Shown: positions 17,821-26,572 of the stretch, in pieces
How positions within the stretch are numbered: the first letter of the stretch is position 1
How the letters are laid out: the number at the start of each line of letters is the position of its first letter
Assembly: GCA_963831705.1 (NCBI GenBank)
Contig: CAWHRE010000009.1
Span: forward strand, 1 to 64,000
Source: DASQPR01 sp963831705
GTDB lineage: Bacteria > Actinomycetota > Actinomycetes > Mycobacteriales > Micromonosporaceae
Length of the DNA stretch: 64,000 bases
Direction of reading: 5' to 3'
Translations under genes and position numbers: made by a program
Notes under the pieces: generated by a model
Told to the model about the DNA's origin: nothing
Databases searched by the model: none
Seen by the model: the letters and a program-made list of their open reading frames with translations, nothing else

Positions 17821-17881
17821 TCTTGCTTGTCGGATCGGTGACACTCACTGTCCGACTTCAACGACGTCACGGCACGATCGG

Positions 17882-17911
17882 GCCCAGGTACGCGAGACCG
17901 CGTACCTGGGC
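17882..17911. terminator. 13-bp hairpin with 4-nt loop before lemA
   Basis: GCCCAGGTACGCG (17882-17894) and CGCGTACCTGGGC (17899-17911) pair perfectly around AGAC. There is no T-run on either side, so a transcription barrier or lemA leader structure is possible. Confidence 0.5.
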
Positions 17912-17955
17912 TCAACGCTGCGAGGGCCCTGTCCATCGATGATCGGTGTGTGCTG

Positions 17956-18540
17956 ATGTCCGGAGGATTGATCGGCGGGATTGTCGCCGGGGTCGTGTGC
18001 CTCGTGCTGGTGGTAATCCTGGCGTGGGCGCTGTCGACCTATAACAAGCTCGTCCGCCAACGTAACCAGGTCAACGCATCGTGGGCGCAGATCGATGTGC
18101 AGCTCAAGCGTCGCAGCGACCTGATCCCGAACCTGGTCGAGACGGTGAAGGGATACGCCGCGCACGAGCGAGGCACGCTCGACGCGGTCGTGGCCGCGCG
18201 CAATACGGCGGTCTCGGCGGCGGCCGCCGGTGCACCCGCCGCTGCGCGCGCCGACGCCGAAAACGCGCTAACCGCCACGCTCGGACGGCTGTTCGCGCTG
18301 GCCGAGGCGTACCCGGATCTCAAGGCGAACCAGAATTTCCTGTCTCTGCAGGGCGAACTGGCAACGACCGAAGACAAGATCGCGTACGCGCGGCAGTTCT
18401 TCAACAGCGCGGTGCAGTCGTTCAACACCAGCGTGGAAACCGTGCCGACGAACCTCATCGCGGGGATCGGCGGATTCAAGCCCAAGGTGCTGTTCGAAGC
18501 CGAGGCCGGCGAGCGCGGCCCGGTGCAGGTGCGGTTCTAG
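17956..18540 (+). CDS. lemA: LemA family membrane protein
   Basis: 194 residues: an N-terminal membrane segment (about 3-27) followed by the helical LemA domain with NQVNASWAQIDVQLKRRSDL, VKGYAAHE and the closing FNTSVETVPTNLIAG. LemA proteins are anchored with the helical domain outside; the role is unknown. The next gene, 4 nt downstream, is a DUF2207 protein, a common pairing. ATG 17956 is used; GTG 17950 is equally possible, neither having a clear binding site. Confidence 0.88.
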   Translation: MSGGLIGGIVAGVVCLVLVVILAWALSTYNKLVRQRNQVNASWAQIDVQLKRRSDLIPNLVETVKGYAAHERGTLDAVVAARNTAVSAAAAGAPAAARADAENALTATLGRLFALAEAYPDLKANQNFLSLQGELATTEDKIAYARQFFNSAVQSFNTSVETVPTNLIAGIGGFKPKVLFEAEAGERGPVQVRF

Positions 18541-18544
18541 ATCC

Positions 18545-20470
18545 GTGCTGGCTTCATCGGCTCAACTCGACATCGGGGCGCACGTCGTCTCGATCGCGCT
18601 GGTCGCGGGCGCGCTCGCGGCATGGTTCGGCATCTACGCCCTGGCGTTGCTGGCCACGCGTCCAGGCCTGCCGGACGCGGCACCGGCCACCGAGGATCTC
18701 GGCCCGGAACCGCCGGCCATTGTCAGCCTCGTGGTCAACCGATGGGAGATCACCGAGGATGCGGCCGAGTCGACACTGCTCGACCTCGCCGCCCGGCACA
18801 TCCTCGAACTCCGGCAGCCTGGCAACGATCCGATGCAGACGACCGTCCACATCAGGCAGCCGAACCCGACCGGACTGTCCCGCTACGAGCAGCGCGTGTT
18901 CGATCGCGTCTCGTCGGTGGCGGTAGGCGGCGTCGTACCGCTGCCGGCCCTGACGTTTCGCGACAAGGATGCGGCGGCCGCGTGGGCGAAGCGCCTGACC
19001 GCCGACGTGATCGCGGAGGCACGGATCCACGGGTTGTCCCGGCGACGCCTGGGCACCGGGCTGGTCAGCGCGCTCGTCTTTCTCGGCGGCGCGGCCGCGC
19101 TCGGAGTTGCGGTCGGCGTGATCATCTGGCTCAACCAGACGCACGCCCACAAAACCATCGAACCGGCATTCTGGACCGGAGTCGTCACGTGGTTCGTGCT
19201 GGCCGGCATCGCGTCACGTTCGCACGGCGAACGCGACACGCAGGCCGGGCGCGAGGTGGCGTCGCGGTGGCTGGGCGTACGCGCATGGCTCCGCGGGCAC
19301 GACGCGTTCGGCGATCTGCCGCCGGCCGCCGTCGCGGTCTGGGATCGGTACCTGAGCTACGGCGCGGCGGTCGGCGCTACCCGTGTCTCGAGTGCGGTCA
19401 TCGACCTCGGTATGGGCAACCGGCGCAACGTCTGGTCGTCGTACCAGCCGTCCGGTGAACCGAGCTGGCACCGCGTCCGCGTGCACTACCCGAGATTCTC
19501 GCGACGCTACGGCAAGACGGCGCCGAAGCTGCTGCTCAAGGCCGCAATCCTGGGCGTGATCGGGTACGGGTTCGTCCGCTACTGGTACTCGCTGATCGAC
19601 ACCGCGTTTGAGGCACCGTCGATCGAGCACAGCGCGGCCGCTTCCTACCTGACGCTGATCAAGTCGATCGGCGTGTTACTCGGCGTGGTAGCGCTTACGA
19701 ATCTTGCGTACGTCGTCGTGCGTACCGTCCTCGACCTCGCCACCCCGGTGACGATCACCGGCGAGGTGGTGTGGACGGAGAGCTGGCGCTCCATCGGGAC
19801 CGAGAAGAGGCCACAAGTCATCGACTATCTCGCGGTCGACGATGGTGGCTCCGATCAGACGAAGGCCTGGGCGTATCCGCACGGCGTCGGCCCGTACCTG
19901 TACGCGGGAGACATCGTGGAGTTCACGGTCCGTCGATGGTCGCGGCGCGTCACCGCGCTCACGCGTACGCAGAGCCGGAGCTTTTCGCGTACGTCCATCC
20001 TGGATATCGGAGCGGCGTCGGAGAACACCGAGCAGATGATCGCGAGCGCGATGGGCATCCCGTCCCAGCGGCCGATCCTCGGTACGCCGATCAGCGACCA
20101 CACTCCGCTTGTCACGATCGATGAGGTCGGTGCCGTGCTCGGACGACCGGTGAAGATCTCCGGCCAACTGCCGACCGGCGTGATCTCGACGATCGTATTC
20201 AAAGGCACGGACGGTTCACCGGCGTTGACCGTCACGCGTACCGGCGGGATGGTGGCTCGGATGGCAATGCGCGGACGGCGATCGGCCCAGGAAATCGCCG
20301 GTATCGGCGACGAGGCGCGCGGTGGGCCCGGGTGGCTCGCCGTACGGCGGGGTGATCAGGTCGTGATGCTGCATTTGGATGGCTCGGCCGCGCAGTCGGT
20401 TCCACCGACGGCGTTGATGGGACTGGCGCACACCGCGGCGTCACGCCTCCCCTCCGTCCCGGTGCCCTGA
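18545..20470 (+). CDS. DUF2207-type multi-pass membrane protein, LemA partner
   Basis: 641 residues. An N-terminal hydrophobic segment (about 13-40), two more at about 170-195 and 205-220, and two in the middle (about 330-350 and 375-395), with long soluble parts between. The part around residues 50-150 (EPPAIVSLVVNRWEITEDA...) matches the region of DUF2207 proteins that contains a winged-helix-like segment. Co-transcribed with lemA (4-nt gap). Function unknown, probably envelope-related. Start is GTG 18545. Confidence 0.75.
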   Translation: MLASSAQLDIGAHVVSIALVAGALAAWFGIYALALLATRPGLPDAAPATEDLGPEPPAIVSLVVNRWEITEDAAESTLLDLAARHILELRQPGNDPMQTTVHIRQPNPTGLSRYEQRVFDRVSSVAVGGVVPLPALTFRDKDAAAAWAKRLTADVIAEARIHGLSRRRLGTGLVSALVFLGGAAALGVAVGVIIWLNQTHAHKTIEPAFWTGVVTWFVLAGIASRSHGERDTQAGREVASRWLGVRAWLRGHDAFGDLPPAAVAVWDRYLSYGAAVGATRVSSAVIDLGMGNRRNVWSSYQPSGEPSWHRVRVHYPRFSRRYGKTAPKLLLKAAILGVIGYGFVRYWYSLIDTAFEAPSIEHSAAASYLTLIKSIGVLLGVVALTNLAYVVVRTVLDLATPVTITGEVVWTESWRSIGTEKRPQVIDYLAVDDGGSDQTKAWAYPHGVGPYLYAGDIVEFTVRRWSRRVTALTRTQSRSFSRTSILDIGAASENTEQMIASAMGIPSQRPILGTPISDHTPLVTIDEVGAVLGRPVKISGQLPTGVISTIVFKGTDGSPALTVTRTGGMVARMAMRGRRSAQEIAGIGDEARGGPGWLAVRRGDQVVMLHLDGSAAQSVPPTALMGLAHTAASRLPSVPVP

Positions 20471-20605
20471 CCCGACCGAGTGACCTCCCTGTCGCATCGG
20501 CGACAGTCGCTATTCATCTTTTCCAGAAAACCTCAACGATGCTGCAAGTCAGGCTTGTGCTGGTCGCACTGTGTACTGTCAGGGAAGGAGATGAGGGAGT
20601 TGACC

Positions 20606-21166
20606 ATGACCGCCGAGACGACGAATCCAGGGCGCCTGATGCCGCCCACGATCACGCTCGCCGACGTCGCTGCCATGGCCGAGGCGGACGAGCACCACAG
20701 CTATGAACTCACGCCGGAAGGAACTCTCCTCATCATGACGCCACCGTCGGTGGAGCACCAGAAGATCGTCTCGCGACTCATGCTCTGGTTCGGGCAACAT
20801 GGCTTCAGCGCCGATCAAGTCATTCCAGAGATTGGTGTATTCACCGGCGGTGGTCGTCAGCCCGATCTGACGATCTGGGCCGACGACGAAGCGGCGCAAC
20901 CGGTTGAGTCGAGTTATTGCGGCACCGATGGTCTTCTGCTCGCGATCGAAGTGGTCGCGCCTTCGTCCGAAGTGGATGACAAAGTGCGCAAGCGCTCCGA
21001 GTACGCACGCGCCGGCATCGCGCGCTACTGGATCATCGAGCAGGACAAGCCACAAACCGTCTTGATGTTGCGGCTCAACGACCGTGGTTCGTACGAACCA
21101 GTACTTCCGTCGCCACAACCACTGCGCTGGTTGCTGACCACAGATCCTTCGACCTACCTGAGCTAG
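20606..21166 (+). CDS. Uma2-family putative restriction-endonuclease-fold protein
   Basis: 186 residues of the DUF820/Uma2 family, a PD-(D/E)xK nuclease fold widespread in actinobacteria and cyanobacteria. The core runs HHSYELTPEGTLLIMTPPS, GGGRQPDLTIW (Asp), LLAIEVVAPSSE (Glu) and KRSEYARAGIARYWII (Lys), so the nuclease residues appear intact. Physiological role unknown. ATG 20606 is chosen for GGGAG 6 nt upstream; ATG 20591 lies directly on its own purine run. Confidence 0.85.
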   Translation: MTAETTNPGRLMPPTITLADVAAMAEADEHHSYELTPEGTLLIMTPPSVEHQKIVSRLMLWFGQHGFSADQVIPEIGVFTGGGRQPDLTIWADDEAAQPVESSYCGTDGLLLAIEVVAPSSEVDDKVRKRSEYARAGIARYWIIEQDKPQTVLMLRLNDRGSYEPVLPSPQPLRWLLTTDPSTYLS

Positions 21167-21480
21167 CTCGGACTGGGGCGCCTCGCCCATCGTGAAGGGC
21201 TCGTGTGTCTCTCCATGATCTTTTTTCGCGTCCGCATTTCCGCTGGTCAGAGCGGTGAGTCGTCGGGGCTCCGCCGAACCCTCGTCGAAGCGGAAGGATA
21301 ACTGCGCTCTAGCACCGCCAAGTCTTCCGGATCATGAAATGCCGCCGACGTGGTAACGAGCGGCGCCAACAAATACCAGGTCAGAGCGTTGACTCCGGCT
21401 AGCCAATGGTGATCGTGAAGCGTAAACGGCGTTGATCCCGCAAACCCTTCCGCATAACGGCCGCCCACCGCAACGTCCGA
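21167..21480. other. non-coding stretch with a partial copy of the 10.7-kb repeat element
   Basis: No convincing gene. The minus-strand open frame 21247-21786 crosses into the pentapeptide gene in another frame and has no family. Positions 21291-21425 resemble 10860-10995 (see the repeat entry). Confidence 0.5.
21291..21425. repeat. 135-bp module shared with 10860-10995
   Basis: Both copies start with CGGAA(A/G)GATA, share TAGCACC and GTCTTCCG, and 87-88 bp later contain GGTCAGAG(A/C)GTTG followed by CTCCGGC and GAT C(C/G)TGAAG. Spacing is preserved within one base. Only the right half of the 10.7-kb element is recognisable here. Confidence 0.6.
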
Positions 21481-21597
21481 CCAAGATCGGAGATCTTGGA
21501 ACAATAACTCGAAGCTGGATACCCAGACCTTGGCTGGAATGGAAGCCGAAGCCGCGATCTTGGAACGAATGGAAGCTGAATGCCGTGATCTTGTGAC
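21481..21597. repeat. dyad and tandem units built on GATCTTGG
   Basis: CCAAGATC (21481-21488) and GATCTTGG (21492-21499) form a perfect dyad with a 3-nt centre. Two roughly 30-bp units follow, 21537-21566 and 21567-21597, each reading GAATGGAAGC...CCG(C/T)GATCTTG. They abut the stop of the pentapeptide gene. Confidence 0.6.
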
Positions 21598-22487
21598 TAT
21601 GCCGACTCTGGGGTTCCAGAATTGCCGATCTTCCAGTGGGCCGGCCGCGTCAGGTACGGCGGCAGCGTCGTCCGGTCGTCGCCAACGGCCGCGTTGACCT
21701 GTGGCTGCGTCAGGAAGATCGCATCGGCGAGACGAGCGCCAGACAAGCGAGCGCCCCGGAAATCCGCGCCGATCACGTCGGCCCAATCGAGATCAACCCC
21801 ACGAAGATCAGCACCAATGAGGTACGCCCCGCGCAAGTTCGCCCCTCGTAGATCAAGCTTCCGCAGGTCCTTGCCCATCAGATCGGCACCGCGTAACTCC
21901 ATCAGCGGCCCACGCTTCGACGACGATCGGTCCCGCCTAGACGTCCGCGACTCGCTCGTCACAGCAGATCCGACCACGCCGGAAGACGGGTACGCGGCTG
22001 CGCGTACCACCTGGCTTGTGGAAAGCAGTAACGCATTGACCTCGGACCAGTGCGCGGCCAGGTCCAGCGTGCCCAACGACGAAGCCGTGCCCTCGGTCAT
22101 GGCCACCGTCGCGCCGAGCGCCGCTTGCAAGGAAGGCGTGGGGCGCAACGAAATCGCGCAGGACAGGTACCAGAGGAGTTCATGCAGCTCGCGCATGACG
22201 GTAAATGCCTCGAACATGGGCCCGGAGGTCGAGCCCGATCCCCCGAACGTCACCTGTACGACTTTTTGACCAGCACCGAAGCAGTCGAACACGGTACATC
22301 CGGGGAAACCACGGTCGCGCAATGAAGCATGAATGCCGCAGCTGAAGTCGGAGGACAGGTGTGGGCAAGCCTGACCGGCCGGCTTTGTGATGGCGAAGTC
22401 GGACGACTTCGTGAAGGCGGGCGCCACGCAGCACAGGCCGACACACTTGGCGCAGTCGGCGCGGAGCGAAGATCGCAAATCGGCCAT
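21597..22487 (-). CDS. Cys-rich N-terminus with pentapeptide repeats
   Basis: 296 residues. The first 70 contain about nine Cys (DCAKCVGLCC, QACPHL, FSCGIH, PGCTVFDC), resembling a metal or Fe-S binding YkgJ-like cluster. The C-terminal third is pentapeptide repeat with A(D/N)LxG periodicity (about 195-250: LRGADLMGKDLRKLDLRGAN onward). Such right-handed quadrilateral helices mimic nucleic acid or bind proteins. ATG 22487 lacks a binding site, but TATAGT lies 8 nt upstream, so the mRNA is probably leaderless. Confidence 0.82.
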   Translation of the reverse strand: MADLRSSLRADCAKCVGLCCVAPAFTKSSDFAITKPAGQACPHLSSDFSCGIHASLRDRGFPGCTVFDCFGAGQKVVQVTFGGSGSTSGPMFEAFTVMRELHELLWYLSCAISLRPTPSLQAALGATVAMTEGTASSLGTLDLAAHWSEVNALLLSTSQVVRAAAYPSSGVVGSAVTSESRTSRRDRSSSKRGPLMELRGADLMGKDLRKLDLRGANLRGAYLIGADLRGVDLDWADVIGADFRGARLSGARLADAIFLTQPQVNAAVGDDRTTLPPYLTRPAHWKIGNSGTPESA

Positions 22488-22650
22488 GTTTCGAAACTAT
22501 ATCCAGCCCTATGAGACGGGGTTGCGTGCCTAACAAGACGGACGTACGGTTTGGTTGACGAGAGATGCGCCCCTAGCTGCACCGGTCGATGATGGCTGCG
22601 AGAGACTGCAACGGGCGTTTACATGCGTGACACATATGAGGGAGAGCGAC

Positions 22651-25374
22651 GTGGCCAGCCTCGACACCTTCGGTGCGAAGAGCGAGCTACGCGTCGGTGA
22701 CGCGAGCTACGAGATTTACGAGATCAACAAGGTCGAGGGGCACGAGTCTCTCCCGTACAGTCTGAAAATCCTGCTGGAGAACCTTCTCCGCACCGAGGAC
22801 GGCGCGAACATCACCGCCGAGCAGATCCGCGCACTCGGATCCTGGGATTCGCAGGCCGAGCCGAGCGTGGAAATCCAGTTCACGCCGGCGCGCGTACTGA
22901 TGCAGGACTTCACCGGCGTGCCGTGCATCGTCGACCTCGCCACGATGCGCGAGGCCATCAAGGACCTGGGCGGCGACCCGGCCAAGGTGAACCCGCTGGC
23001 CCCGGCCGAACTGGTCATCGACCACTCGGTCATCGCCGACATCTTCGGCCGCGAGGACGCGTTCGAGCGCAACGTCGAATTCGAGTACGGGCGGAACAAG
23101 GAGCGCTACCAGTTCCTGCGCTGGGGTCAGACCGCGTTCAACGAGTTCAAGGTCGTCCCGCCGGGCACGGGCATCGTGCACCAGGTGAACATCGAGCATC
23201 TCGCGCGCGTGATCATGCCCCGCGATGGTGTGGCCTACCCGGACACCGTGGTCGGCACCGACTCGCACACCACGATGGTCAATGGCCTCGGCGTACTCGG
23301 CTGGGGCGTGGGCGGCATCGAGGCCGAGGCGGCCATGCTCGGCCAGCCCGTCTCCATGCTGATCCCGCGCGTGGTCGGCTTCAAGCTGCTCGGCCAGCTT
23401 CCCGAAGGTGCGACCGCGACCGACCTGGTCCTCACGATCACGCAGCAGCTGCGCAAGCACGGCGTGGTCGGCAAGTTCGTCGAGTTCTACGGTGACGGCG
23501 TCACCGCAGTGCCGCTCGCGAACCGGGCCACGATCGGCAACATGAGCCCCGAGTTCGGCTCCACCTGCGCGATCTTCCCGATCGACGAGGAGACCGTCCG
23601 CTACCTCAAGCTGACCGGTCGCAGCGCGGAGCAGGTCGCACTGGTCGAGGCGTACGCGAAAGCTCAAGGTCTGTGGCACGACCCGGCGACCGAGCCGACG
23701 TACTCCGAATATCTGGAGCTTGATCTTTCGACCGTGGTGCCCAGCATCGCCGGTCCGAAGCGCCCGCAGGACCGGGTTTCGCTATCCGAGGCCAAGTCCG
23801 GATTCCGGAGCGTGCTGCCGGATTACGTCACGTCCGACGTCGTCGACGTGGAGAGCGAGGACAGCTTCCCGGCATCGGATTCGCCGTCGTCGAACGGTGG
23901 CTCGAACGGCCGGGCGCACAAGCCGACGCTGGTTACCGCTCCGGACGGAACGCAGTACGAACTGGATCACGGCGCCGTCGTGATCGCGTCCATCACGTCG
24001 TGTACGAACACGTCGAACCCGCAGGTCATGATCGGCGCCGCACTTCTCGCGAAGGCTGCGGTGGAGAAGGGCCTGACCAGCAAGCCGTGGGTCAAGACCA
24101 CGCTCGCGCCAGGTTCCAAGGTAGTCATGGACTACTACGAGAAGGCGGGCCTCGTCCCCTACCTCGACAAGCTCGGATTCAACCTGGTCGGTTACGGCTG
24201 CACGACCTGTATCGGCAACTCCGGCCCGCTGCCGGACGAGGTCAGCGCCGCGGTCAACGAGGCCGATCTCGCCGTCGTGTCGGTGCTGTCCGGCAACCGC
24301 AACTTCGAAGGCCGGATCAACCCGGACATCAAGATGAACTACCTGGCGTCGCCGCCGCTGGTCGTCGCGTACGCGATCGCCGGCACAATGGACCTCGACC
24401 TGACCACCGAGCCGCTCGGCGTCGACCAGGACGGGCAGCCGGTCATGCTCGCCGACATCTGGCCGTCACCGCGTGACGTGCAAAACGTCATCGATGTCGC
24501 GGTGACCGCCGAGATGTTCGCTAAGGACTACGCCGACGTGTTCGCCGGTGACGACCGATGGAAGTCGCTGCCGACGCCGACTGGCAACGTGTTCGAGTGG
24601 GACGCGGACTCGACGTACGTGGCGAAGCCGCCGTACTTCGAAGGTATGCAGCCGCAGCCCGCCGCGGTTCGCGATATCGCCGGTGCTCGGGTGCTGGCGA
24701 AGCTCGGTGACTCGGTCACGACCGACCACATCTCGCCGGCCGGCAACATCAAGGCCGACTCCCCCGCCGGTAAATACCTGGCCGCGCACGGTGTCGACAA
24801 GAAGGAGTTCAACTCCTACGGCTCCCGGCGTGGCAACCACGAAGTGATGATCCGCGGTACGTTCGCGAACATCCGCCTCCGCAACCAGCTGCTGTCCGGT
24901 GTGGAGGGTGGCTTCACGCACGACTTCACCACCGACGCGCAGAACACGATCTTCGACGCCGCGCAGAACTACGCGGCCGCCGGTACGCCGCTGGTCATCC
25001 TGGCCGGCAAGGAGTACGGCTCGGGATCGTCGCGTGACTGGGCCGCGAAGGGCACGATGCTGCTGGGCGTACGGGCCGTCATCGCGGAGAGCTACGAGCG
25101 CATCCACCGGTCGAACCTGATCGGCATGGGCGTGCTGCCGCTGCAGTTCCCGGCCGGATCATCGGCCGCCGATCTGGGGCTGGACGGCACCGAGACGTTC
25201 ACGATTACCGGCGTGGAAGAGCTCAACAACGGATCAACCCCGTCCACGGTACGGGTGACCGCCGGCGACGTCACGTTTGACGCGGTTGTCCGGATCGACA
25301 CCCCGGGAGAGGCGGACTACTACCGTCACGGCGGCATCCTGCAGTACGTACTGCGGAAAATGCTGGAGAGCTGA
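22651..25374 (+). CDS. acnA: aconitate hydratase A
   Basis: 907 residues, the monomeric [4Fe-4S] TCA-cycle enzyme converting citrate to isocitrate. Cluster ligands are in ITSCTNTSNP and GCTTCIGNSGP; GSSRDWAAKGT and DSVTTDHISPAGNI are substrate-site motifs. A Ser/Asn/Gly-rich linker (about 410-435) is as in other actinobacterial AcnA. GTG 22651 follows GGGAGAG by 6 nt. The hairpin 25381-25410 ends the transcript. The AcnR gene is 2 kb downstream. I saw no clear AcnR box upstream. Confidence 0.95.
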   Translation: MASLDTFGAKSELRVGDASYEIYEINKVEGHESLPYSLKILLENLLRTEDGANITAEQIRALGSWDSQAEPSVEIQFTPARVLMQDFTGVPCIVDLATMREAIKDLGGDPAKVNPLAPAELVIDHSVIADIFGREDAFERNVEFEYGRNKERYQFLRWGQTAFNEFKVVPPGTGIVHQVNIEHLARVIMPRDGVAYPDTVVGTDSHTTMVNGLGVLGWGVGGIEAEAAMLGQPVSMLIPRVVGFKLLGQLPEGATATDLVLTITQQLRKHGVVGKFVEFYGDGVTAVPLANRATIGNMSPEFGSTCAIFPIDEETVRYLKLTGRSAEQVALVEAYAKAQGLWHDPATEPTYSEYLELDLSTVVPSIAGPKRPQDRVSLSEAKSGFRSVLPDYVTSDVVDVESEDSFPASDSPSSNGGSNGRAHKPTLVTAPDGTQYELDHGAVVIASITSCTNTSNPQVMIGAALLAKAAVEKGLTSKPWVKTTLAPGSKVVMDYYEKAGLVPYLDKLGFNLVGYGCTTCIGNSGPLPDEVSAAVNEADLAVVSVLSGNRNFEGRINPDIKMNYLASPPLVVAYAIAGTMDLDLTTEPLGVDQDGQPVMLADIWPSPRDVQNVIDVAVTAEMFAKDYADVFAGDDRWKSLPTPTGNVFEWDADSTYVAKPPYFEGMQPQPAAVRDIAGARVLAKLGDSVTTDHISPAGNIKADSPAGKYLAAHGVDKKEFNSYGSRRGNHEVMIRGTFANIRLRNQLLSGVEGGFTHDFTTDAQNTIFDAAQNYAAAGTPLVILAGKEYGSGSSRDWAAKGTMLLGVRAVIAESYERIHRSNLIGMGVLPLQFPAGSSAADLGLDGTETFTITGVEELNNGSTPSTVRVTAGDVTFDAVVRIDTPGEADYYRHGGILQYVLRKMLES

Positions 25375-25380
25375 CGCTTT

Positions 25381-25410
25381 GAAGCGGGGGTGCCTCGGCG
25401 CCCCCGCTTC
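25381..25410. terminator. terminator after acnA
   Basis: GAAGCGGGGG (25381-25390) pairs with CCCCCGCTTC (25401-25410) around a 10-nt loop, 6 nt after the acnA stop and 6 nt from the convergent RIO-kinase stop, so it can serve both strands. Confidence 0.8.
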
Positions 25411-25416
25411 GCTGCT

Positions 25417-26343
25417 TCATCGGATGTTCGCTTCCATGATCAGCTCGCGAGCCAGGTCGTCGCCGCTCACGTCGAGACCTCGTGCGTTGAACCAGTTCGC
25501 CACGTTCGTCGCGTCCCGGATCAGGAACTCGCGCCCCTGCGGATTCGCGACCACGTCCACGATCTGCGGCAGATCGATGATGACCAGCCGCCCCTCGTGT
25601 ACGAGGATGTTGTACGCCGACAGGTCGCCGTGCGCGTACCCGGCACGGGCCATCAGCGAGGCAGCGCTGACGAGTTGCTGCCACAGATCTGCGAGATCGG
25701 CGGTGTCCTCGCGGAGTGCGGCCAGTCGTGGTGCCGCGATCTGCGTAACCGGATCACCGATGAACTCTTCGAGCACTTCGAGTCCGAGAATCTGCACCGG
25801 GTACGGCACCGGCACGCCGAGCCGGTACATCGTGACCAACGCGTTGAACTCGGCACTCGACCACTGGTTCGCGATCATTTCGAGGCCGACGGTCGTACGC
25901 TTGGCCATTGCTCGGTTATCACGTGACTCTCGAACGCGACGGCCTTCCAGATATCCGGCGTCGCGCTGGAACATCCGGTTGTTGGAGCTGCGATAACGCT
26001 TCGCGGCCAGGATGCAGTGCCGGTCAGTACCCGGTACGCCGCGATCGATCAGGAAGACATCGGCTTCCTTGCCGGTCTTGAGGATGCCGAGTTCGGTGTC
26101 GACCGCGGCCAGTTCGGTGACGAGCCAGTCGGGATGCGGCTCCGGACCGCGTTGCAGCGGCTCGGACTGATCCCATGTGGACCAACGGTCGCCGCCTGCG
26201 AGCGCTTCCTGCTCCCAGGCCTCCAATACCGGCTCGGCCGGTGCGCCATGATGACCGGCGCGCTTGAGGAACGTTGGATCGTCGTCTTCGAAACGGCGGC
26301 GCTTCGCTACGCGCGCGCGGCCGTCCTCTTCAAAACTGCGCAA
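25417..26343 (-). CDS. RIO1-family serine protein kinase
   Basis: 308 residues. TGKEADVF (nucleotide loop), AAKRYR (ATP Lys), the catalytic loop HGDLSAYNILVHEG and the metal-binding IDLPQIVD place it in the RIO1/RIO2 family, best known in archaeal and eukaryotic ribosome maturation and sporadic in bacteria. The N-terminal roughly 70 residues are acidic and basic in patches and probably disordered. The start appears to be TTG 26343 with a weak site; this is the least certain point. Confidence 0.87.
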   Translation of the reverse strand: MRSFEEDGRARVAKRRRFEDDDPTFLKRAGHHGAPAEPVLEAWEQEALAGGDRWSTWDQSEPLQRGPEPHPDWLVTELAAVDTELGILKTGKEADVFLIDRGVPGTDRHCILAAKRYRSSNNRMFQRDAGYLEGRRVRESRDNRAMAKRTTVGLEMIANQWSSAEFNALVTMYRLGVPVPYPVQILGLEVLEEFIGDPVTQIAAPRLAALREDTADLADLWQQLVSAASLMARAGYAHGDLSAYNILVHEGRLVIIDLPQIVDVVANPQGREFLIRDATNVANWFNARGLDVSGDDLARELIMEANIR

Positions 26344-26489
26344 GATGGGGATTCCTTAGCTGGAGTAAACGATGAGGACGCGCAAAAACGGACCATTGCT
26401 CAGCCCTCCTTCGTTCTCAGCTCGGGTCTCTACCCAAGTAGTCCGCAGATCCTAACCAGTCGGGTCCGCACCCCGTCAAGCGATTTAAT

Positions 26490-26554
26490 CCGCAACTTCA
26501 CGGATGTTGCTGGGTTAGAGATCCGATAACACCGCAACATTCGTGAAGTTGCGG
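26490..26554. repeat. palindromic repeat, family member A
   Basis: Arms 26490-26510 and 26534-26554 (CCGCAACTTCACGGATGTTGC-like) match at 20 of 21 positions around a 23-nt loop holding GGGTTAGAGATCC, followed by GATCTTGGC. Its loop in reverse (GGATCTCTAACCC) and arms resemble the element at 56232-56335. It lies in the 229-bp gap between two minus-strand genes. Confidence 0.7.
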
Positions 26555-26572
26555 TGATCTTGGCAACAGGCG

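Noticed and set aside
25342..25357. GCAGTACGTACTGC palindrome near the end of acnA, resembling an AcnR half-site
   Set aside because: It is inside the coding sequence at codons LQYVLR and lacks the spacer of the AcnR box; coincidence is likely.
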